Source: Anisakis pegreffii | Taxonomy: Eukaryota > Nematoda > Chromadorea > Rhabditida > Anisakidae | Length of the DNA stretch: 64,000 bases | Reading direction: 5' to 3' | Assembly: GCA_035041965.1 (NCBI GenBank) | Contig: JAPYMA010000772.1 | Coordinates: forward strand, 1 to 64,000 | Part shown: positions 1 to 11,228 of the stretch, one piece after another | How the letters are laid out: every line of letters starts with the position of its first letter | Position numbering within the stretch: the first letter of the stretch is position 1 | Notes under the pieces: generated by a model | What the model was told of the DNA's origin: nothing | The model's input: only the letters and a program-made list of their open reading frames with translations | Database searches by the model: none | Position numbers and translations under genes: made by a program

Positions 1-3000
1 ATAACAATAGATCACTTTCTTACTACAGAAAAATGGGTACATTCAAGCCTACCGTCTTCTGAAGTTAGCCCGGAATCATATCAATATTTATAAACGGTTA
101 GATTGAGCAGGATATATTCTTTCGGTGACAAAACTGCTTGAAAATTCCCACTCCTCGGGAAGATACGGCATTTTTTGTGATCCTAAATAATAGAAAATTG
201 TGGTTGAAATTAGAGGTTGATGTATTCAAGCTCACCGTCTTCTCAGCTTTGCCCGGGAACATATAGAAATTTGTATATCGTTCGAATTGTCAGAATCTCT
301 GCTTTCAGAAAATCATATATCTTGCTGAGCGATTTTGCTCAGTTGAGGAGCTATAGCTATTTAATCAAAGCTATCTCAACTGGCGCTGAGGTGCTCATTG
401 ATATGCATTTGATAACAATAGATCACTTTCTTACTACAGAAAAATGGGTACATTCAAGCCTACCGTCTTCTCAGCTTTGCCCGGGAACATATCAACATTT
501 ATAAACGGTTAGATTGAGCAGAATATTTTCTTTCTAACGGTGACAAAACTGCTTGAAAATTCCCACTCCTCGGGAAGATACGGCAATTTTTGTGATCCTA
601 AATAATAGAAAATTGTGGTTGAAATTAGAGGTTGATGTATTCAAGCTCACCGTCTTCTCAGCTTTGCCCGGGAACATATAGAAATTTGTATATCGTTCGA
701 ATTGTCAGAATCTCTGCTTTCAGAAAATCATATATCTTGCTGAGCGATTTTGCTTAGTTGAGGAGCTATAGCTATTTAATCAAAGCTATCTCAACTGGCG
801 CTGAGGTGCTCATTGATATGCATTTGATAACAATAGATCACTTTCTTACTACAGAAAAATGGGTACATTCAAGCCTACCGTCTTCTCAGCTTTGCCCGGG
901 AACATATCAACATTTATAAACGGTTAGATTGAGCAGAATATTTTCTTTCTAACGGTGACAAAACTGCTTGAAAATTCCCACTCCTCGGGAAGATACGGCA
1001 ATTTTTGTGATCCTAAATAATAGAAAATTGTGGTTGAAATTAGAGGTTGATGTATTCAAGCTCACCGTCTTCTCAGCTTTGCCCGGGAACATATAGAAAT
1101 TTGTATATCGTTCGAATTGTCAGAATCTCTGCTTTCAGAAAATCATATATCTTGCTGAGCGATTTTGCTTAGTTGAGGAGCTATAGCTATTTAATCAAAG
1201 CTATCTCAACTGGCGCTGAGGTGCTCATTGATATGCATTTGATAACAATAGATCACTTTCTTACTACAGAAAAATGGGTACATTCAAGCCTACCGTCTTC
1301 TCAGCTTTGCCCGGGAACATATCAACATTTATAAACGGTTAGATTGAGCAGAATATTTTCTTTCTAACGGTGACAAAACTGCTTGAAAATTCCCACTCCT
1401 CGGGAAGATACGGCAATTTTTGTGATCCTAAATAATAGAAAATTGTGGTTGAAATTAGAGGTTGATGTATTCAAGCTCACCGTCTTCTCAGCTTTGCCCG
1501 GGAACATATCAACATTTATAAACGGTTAGATTGAGCAGAATATTTTCTTTCTAACGGTGACAAAACTGCTTGAAAATTCCCACTCCTCGGGAAGATACGG
1601 CAATTTTTGTGATCCTAAATAATAGAAAATTGTGGTTGAAATTAGAGGTTGATGTATTCAAGCTCACCGTCTTCTCAGCTTTGCCCGGGAACATATAGAA
1701 ATTTGTATATCGTTCGAATTGTCAGAATCTCTGCTTTCAGAAAATTATATATCTTGCTGAGCGATTTTGCTTAGTTGAGGAGCTATAGCTATTTAATCAA
1801 AGCTATCTCAACTGGCGCTGAGGTGCTCATTGATATGCATTTGATAACAATAGATCACTTTCTTACTACAGAAAAATGGGTACATTCAAGCCTACCGTCT
1901 TCTCAGCTTTGCCCGGGAACATATCAACATTTATAAACGGTTAGATTGAGCAGAATATTTTCTTTCTAACGGTGACAAAACTGCTTGAAAATTCCCACTC
2001 CTCGGGAAGATACGGCAATTTTTGTGATCCTAAATAATAGAAAATTGTGGTTGAAATTAGAGGTTGATGTATTCAAGCTCACCGTCTTCTCAGCTTTGCC
2101 CGGGAACATATAGAAATTTGTATATCGTTCGAATTGTCAGAATCTCTGCTTTCAGAAAATCATATATCTTGCTGAGCGATTTTGCTTAGTTGAGGAGCTA
2201 TAGCTATTTAATCAAAGCTATCTCAACTGGCGCTGAGGTGCTCATTGATATGCATTTGATAACAATAGATCACTTTCTTACTACAGAAAAATGGGTACAT
2301 TCAAGCCTACCGTCTTCTCAGCTTTGCCCGGGAACATATCAACATTTATAAACGGTTAGATTGAGCAGAATATTTTCTTTCTAACGGTGACAAAACTGCT
2401 TGAAAATTCCCACTCCTCGGGAAGATACGGCAATTTTTGTGATCCTAAATAATAGAAAATTGTGGTTGAAATTAGAGGTTGATGTATTCAAGCTCACCGT
2501 CTTCTCAGCTTTGCCCGGGAACATATCAACATTTATAAACGGTTAGATTGAGCAGAATATTTTCTTTCTAACGGTGACAAAACTGCTTGAAAATTCCCAC
2601 TCCTCGGGAAGATACGGCAATTTTTGTGATCCTAAATAATAGAAAATTGTGGTTGAAATTAGAGGTTGATGTATTCAAGCTCACCGTCTTCTCAGCTTTG
2701 CCCGGGAACATATAGAAATTTGTATATCGTTCGAATTGTCAGAATCTCTGCTTTCAGAAAATCATATATCTTGCTGAGCGATTTTGCTTAGTTGAGGAGC
2801 TATAGCTATTTAATCAAAGCTATCTCAACTGGCGCTGAGGTGCTCATTGATATGCATTTGATAACAATAGATCACTTTCTTACTACAGAAAAATGGGTAC
2901 ATTCAAGCCTACCGTCTTCTCAGCTTTGCCCGGGAACATATCAACATTTATAAACGGTTAGATTGAGCAGAATATTTTCTTTCTAACGGTGACAAAACTG

Positions 3001-5190
3001 CTTGAAAATTCCCACTCCTCGGGAAGATACGGCAATTTTTGTGATCCTAAATAATAGAAAATTGTGGTTGAAATTAGAGGTTGATGTATTCAAGCTCACC
3101 GTCTTCTCAGCTTTGCCCGGGAACATATAGAAATTTGTATATCGTTCGAATTGTCAGAATCTCTGCTTTCAGAAAATCATATATCTTGCTGAGCGATTTT
3201 GCTTAGTTGAGGAGCTATAGCTATTTAATCAAAGCTATCTCAACTGGCGCTGAGGTGCTCATTGATATGCATTTGATAACAATAGATCACTTTCTTACTA
3301 CAGAAAAATGGGTACATTCAAGCCTACCGTCTTCTCAGCTTTGCCCGGGAACATATCAACATTTATAAACGGTTAGATTGAGCAGAATATTTTCTTTCTA
3401 ACGGTGACAAAACTGCTTGAAAATTCCCACTCCTCGGGAAGATACGGCAATTTTTGTGATCCTAAATAATAGAAAATTGTGGTTGAAATTAGAGGTTGAT
3501 GTATTCAAGCTCACCGTCTTCTCAGCTTTGCCCGGGAACATATCAACATTTATAAACGGTTAGATTGAGCAGAATATTTTCTTTCTAACGGTGACAAAAC
3601 TGCTTGAAAATTCCCACTCCTCGGGAAGATACGGCAATTTTTGTGATCCTAAATAATAGAAAATTGTGGTTGAAATTAGAGGTTGATGTATTCAAGCTCA
3701 CCGTCTTCTCAGCTTTGCCCGGGAACATATAGAAATTTGTATATCGTTCGAATTGTCAGAATCTCTGCTTTCAGAAAATTATATATCTTGCTGAGCGATT
3801 TTGCTTAGTTGAGGAGCTATAGCTATTTAATCAAAGCTATCTCAACTGGCGCTGAGGTGCTCATTGATATGCATTTGATAACAATAGATCACTTTCTTAC
3901 TACAGAAAAATGGGTACATTCAAGCCTACCGTCTTCTCAGCTTTGCCCGGGAACATATCAACATTTATAAACGGTTAGATTGAGCAGAATATTTTCTTTC
4001 TAACGGTGACAAAACTGCTTGAAAATTCCCACTCCTCGGGAAGATACGGCAATTTTTGTGATCCTAAATAATAGAAAATTGTGGTTGAAATTAGAGGTTG
4101 ATGTATTCAAGCTCACCGTCTTCTCAGCTTTGCCCGGGAACATATAGAAATTTGTATATCGTTCGAATTGTCAGAATCTCTGCTTTCAGAAAATCATATA
4201 TCTTGCTGAGCGATTTTGCTTAGTTGAGGAGCTATAGCTATTTAATCAAAGCTATCTCAACTGGCGCTGAGGTGCTCATTGATATGCATTTGATAACAAT
4301 AGATCACTTTCTTACTACAGAAAAATGGGTACATTCAAGCCTACCGTCTTCTCAGCTTTGCCCGGGAACATATCAACATTTATAAACGGTTAGATTGAGC
4401 AGAATATTTTCTTTCTAACGGTGACAAAACTGCTTGAAAATTCCCACTCCTCGGGAAGATACGGCAATTTTTGTGATCCTAAATAATAGAAAATTGTGGT
4501 TGAAATTAGAGGTTGATGTATTCAAGCTCACCGTCTTCTCAGCTTTGCCCGGGAACATATCAACATTTATAAACGGTTAGATTGAGCAGAATATTTTCTT
4601 TCTAACGGTGACAAAACTGCTTGAAAATTCCCACTCCTCGGGAAGATACGGCAATTTTTGTGATCCTAAATAATAGAAAATTGTGGTTGAAATTAGAGGT
4701 TGATGTATTCAAGCTCACCGTCTTCTCAGCTTTGCCCGGGAACATATAGAAATTTGTATATCGTTCGAATTGTCAGAATCTCTGCTTTCAGAAAATTATA
4801 TATCTTGCTGAGCGATTTTGCTTAGTTGAGGAGCTATAGCTATTTAATCAAAGCTATCTCAACTGGCGCTGAGGTGCTCATTGATATGCATTTGATAACA
4901 ATAGATCACTTTCTTACTACAGAAAAATGGGTACATTCAAGCCTACCGTCTTCTCAGCTTTGCCCGGGAACATATCAACATTTATAAACGGTTAGATTGA
5001 GCAGAATATTTTCTTTCTAACGGTGACAAAACTGCTTGAAAATTCCCACTCCTCGGGAAGATACGGCAATTTTTGTGATCCTAAATAATAGAAAATTGTG
5101 GTTGAAATTAGAGGTTGATGTATTCAAGCTCACCGTCTTCTCAGCTTTGCCCGGGAACATATCAATATTTATGCACGGTCAGATTGTCAT
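1..5190. repeat. Satellite array with two monomer types (A 228 bp, B 187 bp)
   Basis: This is a head-to-tail tandem array that probably continues left of the window. Every monomer opens with the same ~30-bp core (ccgtcttctcagctttgccc, then gggaacatat). B starts lie at 463, 878, 1293, 1480, 1895, 2310, 2497, 2912, 3327, 3514, 3929, 4344, 4531 and 4946. A starts lie at 235, 650, 1065, 1667, 2082, 2684, 3099, 3701, 4116 and 4718. From about 1065 onward the order is BBABA repeated, a 1017-bp higher-order unit. Internal copies are almost identical. The first B (from 52) and the last partial B (from 5133, fading out near 5190) are diverged. Short reading frames inside the array have no coding features. 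Confidence 0.97.
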
Positions 5191-8100
5191 TGTGATGTCA
5201 AGCGGTAAACGATTATCAACGTCATTGATCTTAAACTAATATTAATTGCATGAACCGATAGCACTACCAGAGTGATCGCATTCAATCAGATATCAGATCA
5301 GTTAAGTTTTAAGAACCGATTACTCAAACACACACACATCAATTGCCTATATGCCATTCGGTTTAAGCTTCCAATGGGATTGATTATTTTAGGCACTTCT
5401 AAAAATTCAGAATTTTTCCAATGAAAATAAATAACCGCCCTAAGGCATTACGGAAGTTGTATTGCTTTATGTGGACTGTGATACTGCTTTGGTCATCGAA
5501 TTATCATCTGACAGTGTACACTAATATGACGTTTTTCGATAATTTTTCTGGTGATGAGATATTGAGGAATAATATAAGCGATGTATTGATACCGAATGCG
5601 CCCAGCGGAAACAAGAACGTGGTATAATCCTGATTTATTGCAATATCCTCGACATTTTCAGTACACAATGGAATTTATTGAATGGTTTATTATTGTTTGA
5701 TTTGCATGAATTCAAAGAGAATAATAATTTCATCAACCATTATTTTTTAGATTATTTGCAGTGGATTTGATGACATTTTTACGCGGTTAGGTAGAATCAA
5801 TAAATCAAGATTTTGAAATGATTATTTTTCAAATTGTTCAATTAGATTGATAATCAAATCATTCTCATCATCAAAAGTTCGGAACGTGGGTGATGCATGA
5901 ATAGCAAATATAAATTTCTTTCAGAAATGAACGTGATGCCGCTCAAGAATTTAAAGGTCGCTTCATTCATTACTGACTGCCCTCAAAAGCGATTCAGTGC
6001 TATGATGCAAAAGTGCGGTGCCATTTTATCGTTTTCTTAAAAGAATTTTTTTCAAGCACACATCACTGCAAAGATAATAATAATAGTAACATTTTTTGAA
6101 AATATAATAAGATTAATTGCTGAGAGTAAGTGTAATAGAGGTCAGTTGGGTTTGCTTGTTGTGAATAGTGATGTTTCTACTGCTGTCAAACTGTTGTGTT
6201 TCTGTTCTATTGCAGGGACTAGAACAGAACAGTCTCAGTAAAGTGGATGCGAAGAAGAGAACGGAACAGAACAACTGATGTGCGGAACGAATAAAACAGA
6301 ACATTGCCAGAAGTGTGGAACAGAGACATTACCAGTTTCAAAAATGTGCACAAAAATGCTGACTGATCTTACCAATGTAGTAAAAATCAGTCTTAAAATT
6401 TCTTTATCCTAAACGGTTAGTCTTGAAGGGAAAGATAACACTGTTTTCATTTTTACTTACTATTTTCTGAGCTTTTCTAGTGTTCCTTTTTATTTCAATA
6501 AATTTCCACTGCGTCATGCTCACATCTTCTAAATTCGTTTTGTTCCATGCTGCTCTCAAGTTTCAAACGTAATGACTTGCATCAATATGTACACAATGAC
6601 AAACTCAACATCGTCATTAATATCAAGCAATTTTCTCACTGCAGTACTCCACAATTTCAGTGATTACCCAAATCGATTCGATAATCTGCTCTTTAAATAT
6701 TTTTGAATTATTCTACAGTAGGATAATCAATAGTATCTTCTAAAGCACTGAAATGTGATAACATACAAGAAGATCAGTTCGAAAATTAAATCGCTTCATA
6801 AAAATGAAATGCAAGATTGAGTTATTTCATCTCCTTTCATTGGAATGCAATTTAGAGCAATTTTTTCTGTTGATACATGATATAATACACCATCAATGAG
6901 TAATAAAAAAAGAAAGTAAAAAACAGGATACAAATCTCATCAACGCATTCCAGCTCATTTCACACAGTGAACGCACTTGAACACCTACAACTATCTACAC
7001 TTGCATCTTAATCAAAAACGTATTGTTTATAAAACAGATTGAAAGATTTCCGAGTCAACCTCACCTCACTGCTCTGTTATTTTTTTATTGTTATTCGTGA
7101 ATCTTAGAATGTTGCAATGTTCCCAAAAGTCTCAGCTTGGGTCTCCATCTTATCAAATCATAAATACGGTTTGCACGGGATCCCAGGATCTCGGGATTTG
7201 ATAAAGCAGGGGAATTTGTATGAATTTTGATAGTATGCCCATTTTGAGGCAAGCCTTAAACATTTCCAGCTCATTCATATGCAGTCATCTTTGTTGTTTG
7301 CCATCTATTATGGATGAATGGTCAAGGAAATTGATGCAAGACAAATGGCATGATGAGCGACAGCTTGACGAACTTTTGCGCAACATTTCATTTAACATTC
7401 AACTGATTATTCTGCTTTTTATTAGTTTATGTCACACTCATCTGGATGCATTTCTATACATACTAACGGCGGTAATCACATTTTCTAATAAGAACCAAGA
7501 GCAAAAAATTCACTAAAATTTTAAGCTGTTTCCTTCCACGCGATTTGTTCGGCTTTAATGTTCCATCTGTTAATTCAACTGCATGTTATAAAGACTGTAA
7601 GTCTCTTTACTTCGCTGTTTGGGATCATTTCCGTTCAATCGAAATGTACACAAATTCTCACTGAGATCATCCATAGTGAGAATTCGTTGTTGAACTGAAC
7701 GACATTCTTCCATTCAAAAGAATCTTAAGCCTGAATATCAAGTACATTACCATGATTCCTGATCGAAATTATCAAATATGTAAGTGCTCGATGGTTCGAT
7801 GAAAATCCATTGCGGATGTTTTTTCTCTTTTCAGATAAACTCTTAACTTTAGTTTTCTCAAAATTCAAATGATTTGATCTGTGCGATGTATATCTTTCGT
7901 AAAAAATCGAAATTTCCGAAGTGCCAGAATTCAGCTGATGCTAACACTGAGAGAAAGTGGACTTGGGGCATTGCAAATAAGTGTTTGAAAATCAAGAATT
8001 TCATATTCATATGCAAGTGTACTGTTATTAACTTAAACCCGAGAAGACAAGATGCCTGACAATGAGTACAGAAAATGTAGTGTGCTTTGTGGCATTGATA

Positions 8101-11074
8101 TCGTTTTATGAAGTATTAATTTGAATTTCAATAATTTTTTTTGTTACTTGTTGAATAATTTGTGGAATTAACTCCTATCTGAACATGAGCATATTGGTTT
8201 AAAAATGTGTTTAAACATGTCACGAATCGGCATTTCAAAAACTGTTCGATCCCGGGATAATCCCGTGATTGAATCCCGATCCCGGGATTGAAAAATCGAC
8301 AAAATTTGGCAAACCGTAATCGTGAATGGATCATGAACGCCATTAATCACGGCTATCGTCGGTAGAGTTCCATTTCTTATTCAAAGATTCTTGGTTATCT
8401 TGATCAGTTGAAACTTCAACTGCTGCAGAGTCGATTACGACGTACTCTTCAGATTCTGCGACCCTTCACATTCTCATTCTACAAACAGCCCTCCCGTGAC
8501 AGATTCCACTCTTGAACTTCTCTTCATTGCATTCAAATGTATCACATCGCGCTAAGCAAATGTGAACGTGTTCGTAAGTGATTAATCAAATTTTTGGCTT
8601 TGATTTTATAATGAGCACTTGGTTTTGCGCAAAGCTGATGTGCACTCATTCAGCTGACAGTGTTGACTTATTCTCTCGAGTTTCAGTCTATCAATATATT
8701 AAAACTGCTTATGTCTTTGATGACACTAAAGTTTATGTTGATTTCACAACTGAACATAGGAATTTGTCAAGTGACTGCTTGCAGTCACATTTCAATAGTA
8801 TGAAGGAATATTTCCTTTGTTCTTAGTAGCTAAAACCATTTTAATTAGAATCAGTCTTTCATTGGCACTGCTTTTTTGCGAATGGGCGAGGATGGGGTTT
8901 TTGCATTGATTGAAAAAAAATTGAGGAATTGTTGCAGCTGATTATGACGTATATAATGGTGATATTATTTTCCTAGTTTTTGCGCAATTGAGGATAACTC
9001 TCGAAATGGTGCAATGCGGTTCAGGTTATTCAAAGGCGTATCAGGTGCGATCGGCAGCAAAAACCTTTTTTGCACTGAAATAATTGAAGCAAAAGCGCAG
9101 ATGTTTGGTATCAGCCGAATGCGGAACGCTTTGATGAGCACAGTCCACGAAGACAACATCCGTTTCACGAGTGGCCGCTTTTGTGGCTGTTTTTTTATTC
9201 GTGACAACAATATTCCACAGAAATTGGGCGGTCAATTGCATAGGAAATCAATAAAAAATGCCTTAGAATGGATTTTTATGCGGCTGCAATCATCAATAAC
9301 CCACAGTAGTTTTATGTTTGATTGCAACTACTGTCTCATATATAACCACAACAGCACATTCTCACTGTCTTGTGCCCGATTGCTAGAAATTAGCGCACAT
9401 CGCTGCGTTGGAACCGAAACGGCCACAAACAAGAAAAGTTATTCGAATCTCGATCGAACGGCAACGAGATAGGCCAGCAATAATTATCAACAATCAGGGT
9501 ATGTAGATTTTCAGTTCTGTTTTGGCCAATTTCATGAGCTCCATCAATGAATAGTGATTAAGAATTCAAATTCAGAACATTCCATTCTCCATGCTTGATA
9601 TTACTAATTACGAATCATTAGTAAAACTTCTATTGTATTGTGAAAGTTTGCATTGCGGTCTTAACTGACGTAGATAAGTTGTTAATGATAAGTCAGTTGC
9701 TGAACCATATCCCGGTTAATTGATCGTTATCGAACACAAGTAGAGTAGATGAATGAATGTGATTTATTGGTAGTAATAACAATAGAGTATTACACACATT
9801 TGATTGATATATGATGTGCGATATTATATGTGTCGTTGATATTAGTATTATTGTTATTAGAGCATTATACTATAATTCTCGTTCATATCCTACTTTATGG
9901 AACGCAATTTAATATTTATTGTTAGGCAAACGAAAATACTTCATTGTTGAACTATCTCGTTGATGGTACGTCTCAAAACAATCATTTCCGTCCATTGACT
10001 TTGTATTAAAACAGTGGTATTGAGTAGATGTAATGCTATAAAATATCGCATCAATACATCTGCCATTGTTTTTCATTATACGACGTTTCAAACAGTTTGG
10101 TGGCCAACGTTTTGTATGCGGGCTTGATTAGTCATTTGATTGCACATCTTGAATGTTCTTATGCATTTTGATTTTGGCAACGAAGTATCAGTCGAATTCG
10201 TTGATTTCATTTTCAGTTCATTGCAACGTTCGATGAATGTTCATCTGTTATAATCATTGCGAATTCTTTTAATATCTTCAGTTTCAATAGCGATAAATTT
10301 GAAGATATTGCAAATTCGAATTCATCAGCCAGCAATTACTCATACAAAACGATTGGTGTGTATTCTCGCATTGATCTGGACCTTTCAGGATGTACTAATG
10401 CTCTATTGTTTGTGAATGTATTTGCAAATGTGACGAATATGTGAACGGACGCTCATCGAATTTATCAAGCACAAAATAGTTGAGTCATTTTTAGAATTGA
10501 CGATTGATTCAACTTCAGATTAGAAATGTGGATTTGTTGTGGGAAATGTAAATTGGTAACGAATAAATTATTCGGAACGGACTCGCTGACTATAATAGCA
10601 CTGAACAATGATGACCTTTGACGACTGCTTTGTCTTTGCAGCGTTGCTTTGTAATCATGTTGAGAGCATTTTGTTCAAGATAGCACCACTTTAATGCATG
10701 GCATAAGCAATTTCGCGTATCCTTGTACGACAAAGATCAAAGCCATATCCAATTATATCAGCGAAGCATCATTCCTTCTCGAATTACCTATCGATATTTC
10801 ACTGCGATATTTGTTTGTCAGTGTAGTTCTGACCATCTTTAATCATAACGCAAATCTCTGCTCAGCCTATTTACGTATAACAGAATCCTATAAAATTTGT
10901 CGTCAAATCAAAAATCGGTCACAACCGCAGCTCTAATTGAAGTCACTATCAACTCGGTCAAGCTTGGTTGCATTGCATATTAATTGGGATAGCACTCGAT
11001 ACTCGATGAATGCAAACGACTCCATCACCACATCTCAACTGAGGATCACTTGATACTTTCATATTGCCTTAAAC
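5191..11074. other. Gene-poor region right of the satellite
   Basis: I see no assembled gene here. The open frames are short and lack convincing splice-site pairs or recognisable protein sequence. The longest is a 152-codon plus-strand frame at 9014-9472, overlapped by minus-strand frames of 66 and 81 codons. The stretch could be intergenic or part of a very long intron. Short palindromic CCCGGG-type repeats occur at 7174-7199 and 8248-8297. Confidence 0.6.
8248..8297. repeat. Cluster of short palindromic ATCCCGGGAT repeats
   Basis: Two perfect ATCCCGGGAT palindromes sit within 50 bases, separated by imperfect versions (aatcccgtgatt, gaatcccgat). The last 18 bases (atcccgggattgaaaaat, 8279-8296) recur exactly at 38130-38147, and a degenerate relative lies at 7174-7199. 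This looks like an interspersed short repeat family or the remains of a small inverted-repeat element. Confidence 0.7.
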
Positions 11075-11228
11075 CTGTTCTCTTTGATCTCTTCCAATTG
11101 ATTTTGAATGTATCTATTTATCTGGTTGTTGAAGAACAAAAAATGGATAGGAATGCCGTATCGTTCGTCGGAATATTTTCCCTTGGGGTATCTTTCTTTC
11201 ATTAACTCTTTCATAGATAGCCAGAAAT
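11075..11228 (-). CDS. Candidate single exon, unrecognised protein
   Basis: On the minus strand a 154-base open stretch is bounded by a good acceptor (ttatttcag) and a donor (AACAG followed by gtttaag). It would encode about 51 residues that are rich in charged and aromatic residues, beginning FWLSMKELMKERYP and ending QLEEIKENR. I do not recognise the sequence and found no adjoining exons that would confirm it. An open frame of this length is expected by chance in DNA this AT-rich, so only the paired splice signals and the balanced composition support it. Confidence 0.3.

Noticed and set aside
217..504. 95-codon open frame in the satellite
   Set aside because: It is created by the repeat and is not maintained across the other copies; it has no protein features.
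1..5190. CRISPR-like regular repeats
   Set aside because: The repeats are contiguous monomers of 187 and 228 bp with no unique spacers, in a eukaryotic genome. They form a satellite.
1..5190. CENP-B-box-like motif in the satellite
   Set aside because: The CCCGGG core and nearby TTCG do not have the required spacing of the CENP-B box consensus.
7790..7815. tRNA T-loop-like GGTTCGAT
   Set aside because: No flanking five-base T-stem, anticodon arm or acceptor stem could be built around it or around similar TTCGA motifs elsewhere.
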